DNA of 40,415 bases from Aeromonas australiensis (GCF_000819725.1 NZ_CDDH01000096.1:1-40415); one strand, 5' to 3'. Shown: positions 18,326-27,333, counted from the stretch's first letter. Notes: generated by a model from the letters alone, not told the origin. Program-made: numbers and translations.

Positions 18326-19164
18326 AGCGTTTCGGTTTTGCCAAACTGATGCTCTGGCTGGGGCTGCTGTTTATCTACCTGCCCATGATCATCATGGTGA
18401 TCTACTCCTTCAACGCCTCCAAGCTGGTGACGGTGTGGGGTGGTTGGTCGCTCAAGTGGTATTTCGGCCTGCTCGACAACAAACAGCTGATCGGGTCTGT
18501 GTTCCGCTCGCTGGAGATCGCCTTCTACACCGCGATCGCCGCGGTGGCGCTGGGGACGGTGGCAGCCTTCGTGCTGACCCGAATTCCCCACTTCCGTGGT
18601 CGCACCTTGTTCGGCGGCATGGTGACGGCGCCGCTGGTGATGCCCGAGGTGATCACCGGTCTGTCGCTGCTGCTGCTGTTCGTGGCGATGGCCCAGCTGG
18701 TGGGCTGGCCCGCCGAGCGGGGCATGCTGACCATCTGGATCGCCCACACTACCTTCTGTACCGCCTACGTGGCGATCGTGGTGTCGGCGCGGTTGCGGGA
18801 GCTGGATCTCTCCATCGAGGAGGCGGCAATGGATCTCGGCGCCAAGCCGTGGAAGGTGTTCTTCCTGATCACCATCCCGATGATCGCCCCCTCGCTGGCG
18901 GCTGGCGGCATGATGTCGTTCGCCCTGTCGCTCGATGATCTGGTGCTGGCGAGCTTCGTCTCCGGCCCGGGCTCCACCACCCTGCCGATGGAGGTCTTCT
19001 CGGCGGTGCGGCTCGGCGTGAAACCCGAGATCAACGCGGTGGCCAGCCTGATCCTGCTGTCGGTATCGCTCTTTACCTTCGGCAGCTGGTATCTGATGGC
19101 CAGGGCGGAGAAGCGCCGTCGCGCCGAAATCGCCATGAGCAACCAGATGCAGGCTGTCGTTTGA
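18319..19164 (+). CDS. spuH: Polyamine ABC transporter permease (SpuH/PotI-like)
   Basis: 281-residue second permease of the importer with about six transmembrane segments, the first LMLWLGLLFIYLPMIIMVIY. The coupling loop is LSIEEAAMDLGAKPWKVFFLITIPMIAPSL. SLDDLVLASFVSGPGSTTLPMEVF is typical of PotI/SpuH. GGAGGG lies eight bases before the ATG, which overlaps the stop of the 26-codon ORF. It is the last recognised gene of the operon; no terminator is seen before the MOSC gene 45 bases on. Confidence 0.93.
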   Translation: MIKRFGFAKLMLWLGLLFIYLPMIIMVIYSFNASKLVTVWGGWSLKWYFGLLDNKQLIGSVFRSLEIAFYTAIAAVALGTVAAFVLTRIPHFRGRTLFGGMVTAPLVMPEVITGLSLLLLFVAMAQLVGWPAERGMLTIWIAHTTFCTAYVAIVVSARLRELDLSIEEAAMDLGAKPWKVFFLITIPMIAPSLAAGGMMSFALSLDDLVLASFVSGPGSTTLPMEVFSAVRLGVKPEINAVASLILLSVSLFTFGSWYLMARAEKRRRAEIAMSNQMQAVV

Positions 19165-19209
19165 CGGCATGATAAGATCCGCATTCTCTCGTCAATCTGG
19201 AGGATGAGT

Positions 19210-19914
19210 ATGCGGATCTCCCTTTTTAGCGGCCGTGGCACCGAGCTGGTGCCCGGCCTCACCAGCGCCATTCACAAGCAACCGATCGCTGCGCCAGTTC
19301 GTTGTACCTTTGCCGGTCTGGAAGGGGATGAGCAGTGTGATCAGCGCCACCATGGTGGCCCGGATCGGGCACTCCACTACTATCCTGCCGATCACTATCT
19401 CTGGTGGCAGACCTGGCAAACCGCGCTGGATCTTCCTGCACCACGTACTCCCTGGCAACCTGCCGCCTTTGGTGAGAACCTCTCCGGTATCGGGCTGACC
19501 GAGGCGCAAGCCTGCATCGGCGATGTCTATCGACTCGGTGAGGCACTGATCCAGATCAGCCAGCCGAGATCCCCCTGCTTCAAGCTCAACCAGCGCTTTG
19601 GCTATGGCCAGATGTCCCAGGTAATGCAGCTAAATGGCCGTTGTGGCTGGCTGCTGCGGGTGCTGGAGGAGGGGATAGTGTCGCCGGAGCGGACCATGGA
19701 GCTGGTGGATCGGCCTTATCCCGAGCTAACGGTGAAGCGTACTGCCGATATCCTGTTCAATCAGGTGCGCAATGAAGCAGATCTGCTGCTGTTGCTGGAA
19801 AATCCGGCCCTCTCCCCCAACTGGCGCCAGCATGCAGCCGACTGGCTGGAGCATGGCACTGTGGCTGACTGGCAGCGCCGTCTGCTGGGGCCGGCATCCC
19901 TGCGCCTGGCCTGA
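19210..19914 (+). CDS. MOSC domain protein, YiiM-like
   Basis: 234-residue MOSC-domain protein similar to E. coli YiiM (224 residues), a molybdenum-cofactor-dependent protein linked to resistance to N-hydroxylated purines. The core LEGDEQCDQRHHGGPDRALHYY is followed by WQPAAFGENLS and the conserved Cys in SQPRSPCFKLNQRFG. A 3-alpha-type C-terminal domain follows (LTVKRTADILFN). The ATG at 19210 has GGAGG six bases upstream; an ATG two codons earlier abuts the ribosome binding site and is unlikely. Its position 45 bases after spuH allows read-through from the polyamine operon, but the function is unrelated. Confidence 0.85.
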   Translation: MRISLFSGRGTELVPGLTSAIHKQPIAAPVRCTFAGLEGDEQCDQRHHGGPDRALHYYPADHYLWWQTWQTALDLPAPRTPWQPAAFGENLSGIGLTEAQACIGDVYRLGEALIQISQPRSPCFKLNQRFGYGQMSQVMQLNGRCGWLLRVLEEGIVSPERTMELVDRPYPELTVKRTADILFNQVRNEADLLLLLENPALSPNWRQHAADWLEHGTVADWQRRLLGPASLRLA

Positions 19915-20024
19915 CGCTGGGTTACCGGAATGTCACCCGCTGGCTGCATCTCGGTAAATAACTGAAAATAATGTTGAATAGTTGAGCGAACGGAAGTTTT
20001 TTTCCTGGCAAATGCAAAAAAGGC

Positions 20025-20053
20025 TTGTGTCGGGTCTGGGCTTTCGGTAAATT
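20025..20053 (+). promoter_or_regulatory. Promoter of tRNA-Pro
   Basis: TTGTGT and TAAATT are spaced by 17 bases and followed by a GC-rich discriminator (CCCGTCCCGC), typical of stable-RNA promoters under stringent control. The tRNA begins 16 bases after the -10 box. Confidence 0.6.
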
Positions 20054-20069
20054 CCCGTCCCGCAGACAT

Positions 20070-20146
<77 letters not shown>

Positions 20147-20157
20147 GATTTAAAAAA

Positions 20158-20182
20158 GGCCGCTCAACAGAGCGGCCTTTTT
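20158..20182 (+). terminator. Terminator of tRNA-Pro
   Basis: A perfect 8-bp stem GGCCGCTC / GAGCGGCC with loop AACA, flanked by six A residues before and TTTTT after, 11 bases past the CCA. Confidence 0.92.
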
Positions 20183-20210
20183 GCATTTGCTTTCCGTCAC
20201 ACCCTCCCCT

Positions 20211-20234
20211 TGACCTGCTGACCTGCTGACCTGC
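20211..20234. repeat. Three tandem 8-bp repeats
   Basis: TGACCTGC is present three times in a row without mismatch, in the short gap between the tRNA-Pro terminator and the truncated receptor gene. No coding frame uses it. Confidence 0.8.
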
Positions 20235-20335
20235 TCTCCCTTTTCAGATTGCGATGGCGACCCATTCTGATCTCCGCTGAAAAAATAGAGGGGGAGAGTC
20301 GGTGGAAGGCGGCAAGTGTGGGCAATGGTTATAGT

Positions 20336-21176
20336 GCGCCACAGTGGCGCTCGCATGAATCGGGATCAGAATTACGGCTCTCACTGGAGCCCACGACTCT
20401 ATGGCGTCTGGCATCTGGATGAGAGCTGGACCCTGAAAGGGGGCGTATCAACCGGTTACCGCTCCCCTGACTTGCGGATGTCGGCGGCCAACTGGGGCCA
20501 GGTCACCGGTGGTGGCAGCCTGGATGGCATGCTGGTCGGTAACCCGGACCTCAAACCCGAGACCAGCGTGAGTGAAGAGATCGGCCTGCTGTGGAATAGT
20601 CATCAGGGCTTTAACGCCGGGGTGACCCTGTTCAACACCGACTTCAAGAACAAGATCTCCGAAGTACGTCGTTGTACCAGCAAGAGTGATCCCGCCTGCA
20701 CCCTCAACGGTCACAGTTATGACTTCATCAGTGATCGGGTCAACGTCGACAAGGCGAACATGCGCGGCGTCGAGAGCATGATGGATTGGGCCATCAATGA
20801 GGATTGGTCGGTCAGCTCCAGCTACACCTTTACCCAGTCCGAACAGAAAAGTGGCCCGCTGGCGGGTCATGCCCTCAACCAGATGCCCCGCCACATGTTC
20901 AACGGCAGCGTAGAGTGGCAGACCACCGAGCAGCTGAGCCTCTGGTCACGGGTCAACTTCCGTGGCGAGACCTCCGAGTACCTGAGCCGGGTCAAGATGG
21001 CGGAAGGGACCCCCTCCTACACCTTCTTTGACATGGGCCTGGTCTACAAGGCCAACAAGCATCTGGATCTGACCGCCGGGGTCTACAACCTGTTCGACAA
21101 GACGGTGGATTACAGCAGCTATGGCACTGTGCTGGATGGTCGCCGCTACAACCTGGGGGTGACCTACAACTTCTGA
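20336..21176 (+). pseudogene. TonB-dependent receptor, C-terminal remnant
   Basis: Only the last 280 or so residues of an outer-membrane TonB-dependent receptor of the ferric-siderophore/catecholate type (CirA, IrgA or FepA-like) remain. The barrel strands are clear: SPRLYGVWHLDESWTLKGGV, GYRSPDLRMSA, GNPDLKPETSVSEEIGLLW, a late TAGVYNLFDKTVDY and a final strand RRYNLGVTYNF ending in the aromatic residue needed for barrel assembly. The signal peptide, TonB box and plug domain are missing (a full receptor has about 650-700 residues). The frame can start only at a GTG at 20316 with no ribosome binding site or leader. The terminator is kept. The break lies at a perfect palindrome GCGCCAC-A-GTGGCGC (20336-20350), about 190 bases after tRNA-Pro. 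Confidence 0.82.
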
Positions 21177-21193
21177 TAGGGAACCTGTCATGG

Positions 21194-21223
21194 GGCCGCC
21201 ATCTTCCGATGGTGGCCGTTTTT
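21194..21223 (+). terminator. Terminator of the receptor remnant
   Basis: A 10-bp stem GGCCGCCATC / GATGGTGGCC (one G-U pair), loop TTCC, then GTTTTT. It lies 17 bases after the receptor stop. Confidence 0.85.
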
Positions 21224-21243
21224 ATTGCGTGTCGGTCAGGGGG

Positions 21244-22632
21244 CTATGCCTGATAAGGGGCGGCTTGCCAGGTATTGCGCCCCAGTCTCTTGGCCTGATA
21301 CATGAGGGCGTCAGCTTGCCGCAGTAGCTGGTCGGCATCGGTCTCTCTCTCTGCGGCGACCCAGACTGCCCCGGTACTGATGGAGAGGGTCACCTCGCCA
21401 TCGCTGGTGTGCAGGGTTTGCCGGTTGCTCTCCAGGCAAATGCGCTCGGCCCACTGTTCTGTCTCTGCCAATGTGGCCAGTGGCAGCAGCAGGCAAAATT
21501 CCTCCCCGCCGATGCGGGCCAGCAGGGCACTCTCGGGCAACATGCTGGTCACAGTGGTAGCCAGCTTTTCCAGCAACAGATCCCCGATGCCATGACCAAA
21601 GCGGTCGTTGATCTTCTTGAAGTGATCCACGTCGAACAGCAACAGGGCGCAAGGCTCCCCGTTTGCCAGCCGTTGCTCCATGGCGGGCATGAATGCCCGT
21701 CGGTTGAGCATGCCGGTCAGGGGGTCAGTATGGGCCAGTTTCTCCAGTCTGGCGTTGGCGCGGATCAGCTCGGCAGTACGGCTGGCAACGGCGCGGCGCA
21801 GCTGCACTATGTAGGCCATCATGATTAGCGCCACACCCAACAACAGCCAGCGGCCAAGGTGGACAGGGTAGACGGTCTCGACATGCATCCATTTGCGGAT
21901 GATCCGCTCTCGATCGCTCTCCTTTATTTGGGCGAATCCCTCTTTCAGCTGTGTCAGCAAGGCCTGATCGCCCTTCTTGACGGCAAAGCGAACCTGATTG
22001 GTATAGAGATGGCGCACCGGAATAAAGCGAGTGGGGTCAGCCGAGGTATAAATGTAGAAGTTGGCAACTTGCAGATCGGCGATAAATGCTTTTAGTCTCC
22101 CCTTGAAGGCTGCCGCCAGCAGGGTGTCATTGTCATCGAAGGTCTGCAGTTTGGTACCCGGAAAGTAGCGTCTGGCGTAATACTCCTCGTAGCCACCGGC
22201 TACTACCCCGACGGTTTCATGGCGCAAGTAATGTTGCACATCGGTGCCGCGTAGTTCGCTAGAGAAGAAGAGCTGGGAGTCGAGCTGGGTGAGGGGCTGA
22301 CCATAGTCAAACAGCTTGTTTCGCTCCGGTGACCAGAGTAGTCCGGCGTGAACGTCCGCTTTCCCCTCATGGAGCAGGTCGAGGGAGCCTTGCCAGTCGA
22401 CCAGCCTGAACTCGATCTTCTGGCCGGTCACCCGGGCATATTCACGCCACAAATCGATCAGCAGGCCATCCGGCTGGCCCGACTCATTGATATAGGAGAA
22501 GGGCTGCCAGGCTTTGGAGTTGGTAATGATGATCGGCTCTTCCGGGGCTTTGGCCCAGGCAGGCAGAGCAAGGGCGAGCAGCAGGAGCCCCCATCCGATA
22601 CTGACTATGACTCCTGTCCTGGAAGAGGCCAT
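21244..22632 (-). CDS. Diguanylate cyclase with periplasmic binding-protein sensor domain
   Basis: 462-residue membrane signalling enzyme expected to make cyclic di-GMP from two GTP. A signal peptide (WGLLLLALALPAWA) leads into an SBP_bac_3-type periplasmic domain (PIIITNSKAWQPFSYINESG, WQGSLDLLHEGKADVHAGLLW), then a transmembrane helix WLLLGVALIMMAYIVQL, a short coiled stalk and a GGDEF domain (DPLTGMLNRRAF, LLLFDVDHFKKINDRFGHGIGD). The active-site motif is GGEEF, fully competent. No RxxD inhibitory site precedes it, so feedback inhibition is probably weak. The start at 22632 has GGAG and AAGG upstream and directly precedes the signal peptide; the frame extends 32 codons further without a leader. 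The ligand is likely a small amino acid or amine (inference). Confidence 0.86.
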   Translation of the reverse strand: MASSRTGVIVSIGWGLLLLALALPAWAKAPEEPIIITNSKAWQPFSYINESGQPDGLLIDLWREYARVTGQKIEFRLVDWQGSLDLLHEGKADVHAGLLWSPERNKLFDYGQPLTQLDSQLFFSSELRGTDVQHYLRHETVGVVAGGYEEYYARRYFPGTKLQTFDDNDTLLAAAFKGRLKAFIADLQVANFYIYTSADPTRFIPVRHLYTNQVRFAVKKGDQALLTQLKEGFAQIKESDRERIIRKWMHVETVYPVHLGRWLLLGVALIMMAYIVQLRRAVASRTAELIRANARLEKLAHTDPLTGMLNRRAFMPAMEQRLANGEPCALLLFDVDHFKKINDRFGHGIGDLLLEKLATTVTSMLPESALLARIGGEEFCLLLPLATLAETEQWAERICLESNRQTLHTSDGEVTLSISTGAVWVAAERETDADQLLRQADALMYQAKRLGRNTWQAAPYQA

Positions 22633-22772
22633 CCTTGCTCCACTCCGTTGCCGTATAGCGTCCTGTGTCCACCGATTATCACTGTCTTTCGTATCGAAGA
22701 ACAAGCGCTCAAATGATGAAGTTAGCATGATACAAATGGTGCGATGGCAAGGTTTATGGATAGAGTGACTAC

Positions 22773-24164
22773 TTACAGTGGCAGGCTGAGCCGCGCCTCC
22801 AGTCCCCCTTGTGGCCGATTGAGCAGGGTCAGCTCGCCACCGTGCTGATGCACCAGAGTGCGAGCGATGGAGAGCCCCAGCCCCACGCTGCCCGACTCGG
22901 TGTTGCGCGCCTCGTCGAGCCGCACGAAGGGTTTGAATACATCCTCCAGCCGCGCCGGATCGATCCCCGGCCCGTTGTCGCAGACCCGGATCAACAGCTC
23001 CTCCTTGCGTCGCTCCAGCGACACTTCGGCGCTGCCGGCATATTTGATGGCGTTGCCGATCAGGTTTTGCAGCACCCGACGCAGGGTGTTGGCCCGGCAG
23101 GCGTAGACCTCTTTGCCCTCCGCCAGACAGGTGACGGGCTGGCCGGTATCGGCATAGTCATCGCACAGGCTGACCAGCAGGCTGACCAGATCCAGCTCGC
23201 GAGTGGCCTCCTGCTGCCCCTCCTCGCGGGCAAAGCTGAGGGTTGCCGCCAGCATCTGTTCCATCTGTTGCAGGGTCTGCTGGATCCGCTCCTTGTCCTC
23301 GCCATCGGCCAGAAACTCGGTGCGCAGCCGCAGGCTGGTGATGGGGGTGCGCAGATCGTGGGAGATAGCCGCCAGCATCCGGGTTCTGTCTTGCACGAAG
23401 CGGTCGAGCCGGGTGTGCATCCGGTTGAAGGCCTGAATCGATTCGCGGATCTCGGTCGGCCCCACTTCTTGCAAGGGTTCGATATCCTCGCCCCGTCCGA
23501 GCCGTTCTGCATTGCCTGCCAGCTGCTTGAGCGGGCGGGTGGCACGGCGAAACAGCAGCACCATCAGCCCGATCACCAGACTGGCGACCAGCATCAGGTT
23601 GAGGGTGGTCTGCCACGACCAGCTGCCCGCCTCCTTGTCGACCAGCGAGCTGAACTGCAGCCAGCCCCCCTGAGGCAGTTCGATGGAGCCGTAGAGCCGC
23701 ATATCCCGCGGCGGGGGTGGCCCCTTGCGATCCCGCATCATGCGGGCGTGATGCTCCCACGCCTTGCTGCGTTGGGCATCCTCCTTGAGTTCTGCGCTGA
23801 TCTCGATGGTGAGGCCGGGGGGATAGTTGAGGCGTGAGCGCACCAGCTGCTCGAAGCGGTGACTGCGGTTGTCTGGTTGCATTGGCTCGTCGGAGAGCCT
23901 GAGCAGCAGGGTCTCGCTGCGGCTCGCCTTGAGGATCTCGTCATAGAGGGACGGGGGGGAGAGGGAGAGCAGCCTGACCACAGAGATGATCCGCTGCATG
24001 GCGTTGCGGCTGTTGACGAAGCCGAGCGCCTCCTCCCGATCCGAGCGGTAAATCTGGATACTGAGCAGCTGGATCAGGATCAGCCCCGCCAGCGCCACCA
24101 GAATGATCTGGCCGGTCAGCCCCTTGGGCCACATCCGTGCCCACAGTCGTCGCAAGGCACCCAC
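22773..24164 (-). CDS. Sensor histidine kinase
   Basis: 463-residue inner-membrane kinase. Transmembrane 1 is IILVALAGLILIQLLSI, a periplasmic domain of about 130 residues carries RKGPPPPRDMRLYG, and transmembrane 2 is LNLMLVASLVIGLMVLLF. A HAMP linker (RRATRPLKQLAGNAERLGRG) follows, then the phosphoacceptor His in LAAISHDLRTPITSL, the N box LQNLIGNAIKYAG, the G1 box DNGPGID and the G2 box VGLGLSIARTLV. It lies 3 bases after its response regulator on the same strand and is surely its partner. The Met/His-rich periplasmic gene on the opposite side suggests a metal or envelope-stress signal (inference). Confidence 0.88.
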   Translation of the reverse strand: MGALRRLWARMWPKGLTGQIILVALAGLILIQLLSIQIYRSDREEALGFVNSRNAMQRIISVVRLLSLSPPSLYDEILKASRSETLLLRLSDEPMQPDNRSHRFEQLVRSRLNYPPGLTIEISAELKEDAQRSKAWEHHARMMRDRKGPPPPRDMRLYGSIELPQGGWLQFSSLVDKEAGSWSWQTTLNLMLVASLVIGLMVLLFRRATRPLKQLAGNAERLGRGEDIEPLQEVGPTEIRESIQAFNRMHTRLDRFVQDRTRMLAAISHDLRTPITSLRLRTEFLADGEDKERIQQTLQQMEQMLAATLSFAREEGQQEATRELDLVSLLVSLCDDYADTGQPVTCLAEGKEVYACRANTLRRVLQNLIGNAIKYAGSAEVSLERRKEELLIRVCDNGPGIDPARLEDVFKPFVRLDEARNTESGSVGLGLSIARTLVHQHGGELTLLNRPQGGLEARLSLPL

Positions 24165-24167
24165 TGT

Positions 24168-24890
24168 TTAAACCTGCGTCACGTCGGCGGAGAACATATA
24201 GCCACCACCCCAGATGGTCTTGATCAGCTCCGGATTCTTGGGGTCCCGCTCCAGCTTGCGACGCAGGCGGCTCACCAGGGTATCGATGGCGCGATCGAAG
24301 GCCACCGCCTCGCGGCCGCGGGCCAGATCCAGCAGTTGATCCCGGCTCAGCACCCGCTGCGGGCGCTCGAGGAACACCTTGAGCAGATCGAATTCGGCGG
24401 TGGAGAGGCTCAGCCCCACTCCATCCTCATCGACCAGCTCGCGGCGGTTGATATCGAGCAACCAGCGATCGAAGCGCAGATCCCGGGTCAGAGTCTCGGC
24501 GGCGGGTTGGGTGTCGGCCTGGGTACGGCGCATCACCGCCTTGATGCGCGCCAGCAGCTCGCGCGGGTTGAAGGGCTTGGCCAGATAGTCGTCGGCCCCC
24601 ATCTCCAGCCCTATAATGCGGTCGGTCTCTTCCCCCATGGCAGTGAGCATGATGATGGGCAGGTTCGATTTGACCCGCAGCTCGCGACAGAGGGTCAGGC
24701 CATCTTCACCCGGCATCATCAGATCCAGCACCAGCAGGTCGAACTCCCGCTCCTCCAGCAGTCGCTTCATCTCCTTGCCATCCCGGGCGCAACTGACCCG
24801 CAGGCCGTGTTGTTCCAGAAAGCGTTTCAAGAGATCGCGGATCTCGCTGTGGTCGTCGACCACCAGAATGTGGGTGTTGCCCTGGTTCAT
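24168..24890 (-). CDS. OmpR-family response regulator
   Basis: 240-residue transcription regulator. The receiver domain has the acidic pair VVDDHSE, phospho-acceptor Asp56 in LLVLDLMMPGEDG, Thr in IIMLTAMG and Lys in YLAKPFNPRE. The C-terminal winged helix has LSTAEFDLLKVFLERPQRVLSR and IDTLVSRLRRKLERD, then IKTIWGGGYMF. The ATG at 24890 has GGGAGG six bases upstream; the frame runs on 52 codons more but that part is not conserved. First gene of the regulator-kinase pair, divergent from the small Met/His-rich gene, with a dyad in the shared 199-base gap. Confidence 0.9.
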   Translation of the reverse strand: MNQGNTHILVVDDHSEIRDLLKRFLEQHGLRVSCARDGKEMKRLLEEREFDLLVLDLMMPGEDGLTLCRELRVKSNLPIIMLTAMGEETDRIIGLEMGADDYLAKPFNPRELLARIKAVMRRTQADTQPAAETLTRDLRFDRWLLDINRRELVDEDGVGLSLSTAEFDLLKVFLERPQRVLSRDQLLDLARGREAVAFDRAIDTLVSRLRRKLERDPKNPELIKTIWGGGYMFSADVTQV

Positions 24891-24953
24891 GAATACCTCC
24901 CCTGCTTGGCATTGGCCCGAGTATACGAAAATCCGCCCGGCGGTTTGTGTCAA

Positions 24954-24982
24954 AGTGTGCCAGATCCGCACGATGCCACACT
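24954..24982. promoter_or_regulatory. Candidate operator between response regulator and Spy-like gene
   Basis: AGTGTGCCA, an 11-base spacer and TGCCACACT form an imperfect inverted repeat (8 of 9 positions). It lies in the gap between the two divergent genes, 64 bases from one start and 108 from the other, the right place for control of both. Binding by the adjacent regulator is an inference. Confidence 0.4.
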
Positions 24983-25089
24983 CTGCTACAAAAAAGGGCG
25001 ATGCTGGCAAAGTTCGGACACCGATAGGGTGTTTACTTGAGGGCAAGGCAAGAGCGCCGAACCAGCATCATCCCTACAGGAGACAAACC

Positions 25090-25440
25090 ATGAAAAAACT
25101 GACCAAAACCCTGCTGACCGCCACCCTGATCCTTGGCCTGCCGCTGGGCGCCTATGCAGCCAGTGAAGCGGCCCCGACTGGTAAGCCTGGCACCATGATG
25201 GATTGCCCGATGGATGGTAGTGGTATGAAAGGTGGCAAGCACCACGGTGGTCGCCACGACAAGATGGCCCGGATGCACAACATGACCCCGGAGCAGATCC
25301 AGGCCCACCTGCAAACACGTTATGACCGCATCGAGGATCCTGCCAAGAAGGCGGAATTTATCAAAAAGCTCAACGAGCGGGCGGATGGCATGACCAAGCA
25401 TGCTGACGCGATGAAGCAGTTCGCCGAAGCGAACCAGTGA
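25090..25440 (+). CDS. Met/His-rich periplasmic protein, Spy/CpxP-like
   Basis: 116-residue exported protein. A signal peptide (TLLTATLILGLPLGAYA) is followed by a low-complexity segment with many Met, His and Gly residues and one Cys (GTMMDCPMDGSGMKGGKHH), suited to binding copper or other soft metals. The rest is helical and charged, starting MTPEQIQAHLQ, which resembles the LTxxQ motif of Spy and CpxP. AGGAG lies six bases before the ATG. It is divergent from an OmpR-type regulator-kinase operon, the arrangement of an accessory protein controlled by its neighbour. A metal-sequestering or chaperone role is inferred; the exact family is not certain. Confidence 0.72.
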   Translation: MKKLTKTLLTATLILGLPLGAYAASEAAPTGKPGTMMDCPMDGSGMKGGKHHGGRHDKMARMHNMTPEQIQAHLQTRYDRIEDPAKKAEFIKKLNERADGMTKHADAMKQFAEANQ

Positions 25441-25547
25441 GTACGATGGCGGTTGCATGGCACAGTGATAAACCCAAGGGTGGCAGGGGTTACCCTTGCT
25501 ACACTGACGATGTTGCGCTGGGCTGAATGCAGACGATTGTCCAATAA

Positions 25548-25578
25548 AAGAGGGGGGAGCCTGATGCTCCCCCCTCTT
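25548..25578. terminator. Bidirectional terminator between convergent genes
   Basis: A perfect 13-bp stem AAGAGGGGGGAGC / GCTCCCCCCTCTT with a 5-base loop. On the minus strand it runs into TTTTATTGG; on the plus strand it ends in CTCTTGC. It serves the Spy-like gene and the small secreted protein gene that converge on it. Confidence 0.85.
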
Positions 25579-25628
25579 GCTATCTGTGCCGGTGCGGGCG
25601 TTCAGTCCACGCCACCGGACGAGCGAAC

Positions 25629-26048
25629 TTAGCCCTGAGCCTTGTCGGTCAGGTCTACTTTCTTGACGGTTTCGCCTTCGAACTTGATAACGACGTTCTT
25701 CTTGGCTGCGTCGGTATCTTTCAGCAGGGTCTTGGTGGTCTCTGCCAGCATGGGAGACGCCTTGTTAAGGGCATCCAGGTCATAGGTCCACACTTCCAGA
25801 CCGGCTTCGGTCTTGGTAGAGGCCGGAGCACCCAGCTTCTCTTTGATAGCCTGCTTGTTGGAGCCGCCTTCCTTGATATCCAGCGCCTGCTTGATGGCTT
25901 CGTTGGATGCGCTGTCAATGGCGCCAGACACGGCGGTGTTGGCCGCTTCCTTGACGCTGCTGGTGACGCTGTTAGTCAGCGAATCCATCAGGCCAGCATT
26001 GGCAAACAGGGGCAGGGTGGTGAGGGCAACCAGCAAACTTTTTTTCAT
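25629..26048 (-). CDS. Small secreted protein with BamE-like pattern
   Basis: 139 residues with a signal peptide (SLLVALTTLPLFANA) and no lipobox Cys. An Ala/Ser-rich helical stretch (SVKEAANTAVSGAIDSASNE) precedes IKEKLGAPASTKTEAGLEVWTYDLD and a final strand KNVVIKFEGETVKKVDL, the order of elements seen in SmpA/BamE-type folds. I do not recognise the family with certainty and no function can be assigned. It is a single gene; its ATG follows GGAATC, a weak ribosome binding site, and it ends at the shared terminator region. Confidence 0.65.
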   Translation of the reverse strand: MKKSLLVALTTLPLFANAGLMDSLTNSVTSSVKEAANTAVSGAIDSASNEAIKQALDIKEGGSNKQAIKEKLGAPASTKTEAGLEVWTYDLDALNKASPMLAETTKTLLKDTDAAKKNVVIKFEGETVKKVDLTDKAQG

Positions 26049-26154
26049 TTTTTACAGATTCCATTGGTAGGTATGCAAATGAGCTGGCTATGAAATCAGC
26101 AAAGATATTAGGTGTCAAGCGAGGCACGTAATTAACATTTCTGTTAACTGGATC

Positions 26155-27069
26155 TCATTTTTCACCTGCCGCAAACAGTTTGGGGATCTCCCGCACCAGC
26201 CAGCTTTTGGCCTTGCCCATGGTGTCTCGCCGCCAGGCGAGCACCACCTGCAATTGATGACGATATTCGGGGCTGATCACCTTGAGCCGCCCGGCGCGGA
26301 TGTCCTCCTCAATCCAGCTCTGTGGCATGGTGCCGACCCCAATCCCTGCCAGCAGGGCATCCCGTTTCTCCGCCATGGTGCTGACGGTGAGGCGCGGCTG
26401 CTTGTCCAGCAGGCGATAGGTGAGCACCGGCTTGCGCAGGGCGGTATCGGCGACGGCGATGGCGCGATAGCGGCGCAGGGTTTCATCTGCCAGGGGTTCT
26501 GGTTCCTGGTGGAGAGGGTGGTCGGGATGGGCAACGTAGAGCATTACCTCCTCTTTGAGCACCTGATGCTTGATGCCGGTCATCATGATGTCCGGGTTGA
26601 TGGAGGAGATCAGCAGATCGGCACGACCATCTTCCAGACACTCCCAACTCCCTGCCAGCACCTCGGCCCGCAGTCGCAGCCGGGTATCGGTCTGCTCGGC
26701 TAGCCGCTCCACCAAGGGGTAGAGGGTTTGTGCCGGCACCAGGGCATCAACGGCTATTGTGATGTCGGTCTCCCAGCCGCGGGCCAGCGCCCGGGTTTCG
26801 CCTACCAGGTGCTCGGCTGCCTCCAGCAGCACCCGGCCGCGCTCCAGCAGCATGCGTCCCGCCGGGGTGAACTTGGTGCGGTGGCCGCTGCGGTCAAACA
26901 GCATGGCATCCAGTTCGTCTTCCAGCTTCTGCACCGTATAGCTCAATGCCGAGGGCACCTTGCCCAGCTCGTCGGCCGCCGCCGCAAAGCTGCCGCGGCG
27001 GTCGATGGCGTCCAGCACCCGGATTGCCTCCAGGGTCAGCGCCCGTTCCCTGTTCGATTCCTTGGCCAT
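26155..27069 (-). CDS. LysR-family transcriptional regulator
   Basis: 304-residue LysR-type regulator. The N-terminal winged helix-turn-helix reads LDAIDRRGSFAAAADELG, then ALSYTVQKLEDELDAMLF; the linker helix is followed by a periplasmic-protein-like ligand domain (TDITIAVDALVPAQTLYPLV, ADLLISSINPDI). It is divergent from the small secreted protein, pirin and DoxX genes and is likely to control them, as such regulators usually act on the neighbouring divergent unit. A 15-bp palindrome sits nine bases before its start codon and may be the autoregulatory site. The effector is unknown. Confidence 0.9.
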   Translation of the reverse strand: MAKESNRERALTLEAIRVLDAIDRRGSFAAAADELGKVPSALSYTVQKLEDELDAMLFDRSGHRTKFTPAGRMLLERGRVLLEAAEHLVGETRALARGWETDITIAVDALVPAQTLYPLVERLAEQTDTRLRLRAEVLAGSWECLEDGRADLLISSINPDIMMTGIKHQVLKEEVMLYVAHPDHPLHQEPEPLADETLRRYRAIAVADTALRKPVLTYRLLDKQPRLTVSTMAEKRDALLAGIGVGTMPQSWIEEDIRAGRLKVISPEYRHQLQVVLAWRRDTMGKAKSWLVREIPKLFAAGEK

Positions 27070-27077
27070 TGCTCACC

Positions 27078-27092
27078 TTCAATTTTTTTGAA
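27078..27092. promoter_or_regulatory. LysR-type palindrome
   Basis: TTCAA, five T residues, TTGAA: a perfect dyad with the T-N11-A form of LysR-type boxes, between the regulator and the divergent genes. A second dyad, CAGACC-N5-GGTCTG, lies further inside the same 264-base gap. Confidence 0.45.
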
Positions 27093-27333
27093 TATGTTTG
27101 CCAGTTTATCTCGCTAACAAGTTAGGTCATGTCACTTTAATATTCAATCAACGCTTAGGCAGGAACGTCGAGCGGCCAAATATGCGGGAAGTTCCGCACT
27201 GTGACAGACCAAATCGGTCTGTCTGACGTCGGTGAAAGAACAACACACTATTTGAATAACCTCTTGCATGGATGCATTGATTCTGGCCGAAAAGGCCTTG
27301 GCAATGACATATAAAACAAGAGAGTGAATGAAC

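Noticed and set aside
24891..25046. 52-codon N-terminal extension of the response regulator
   Set aside because: It would run through the dyad and shared promoter region; the ATG at 24890 has GGGAGG and matches the normal receiver start.
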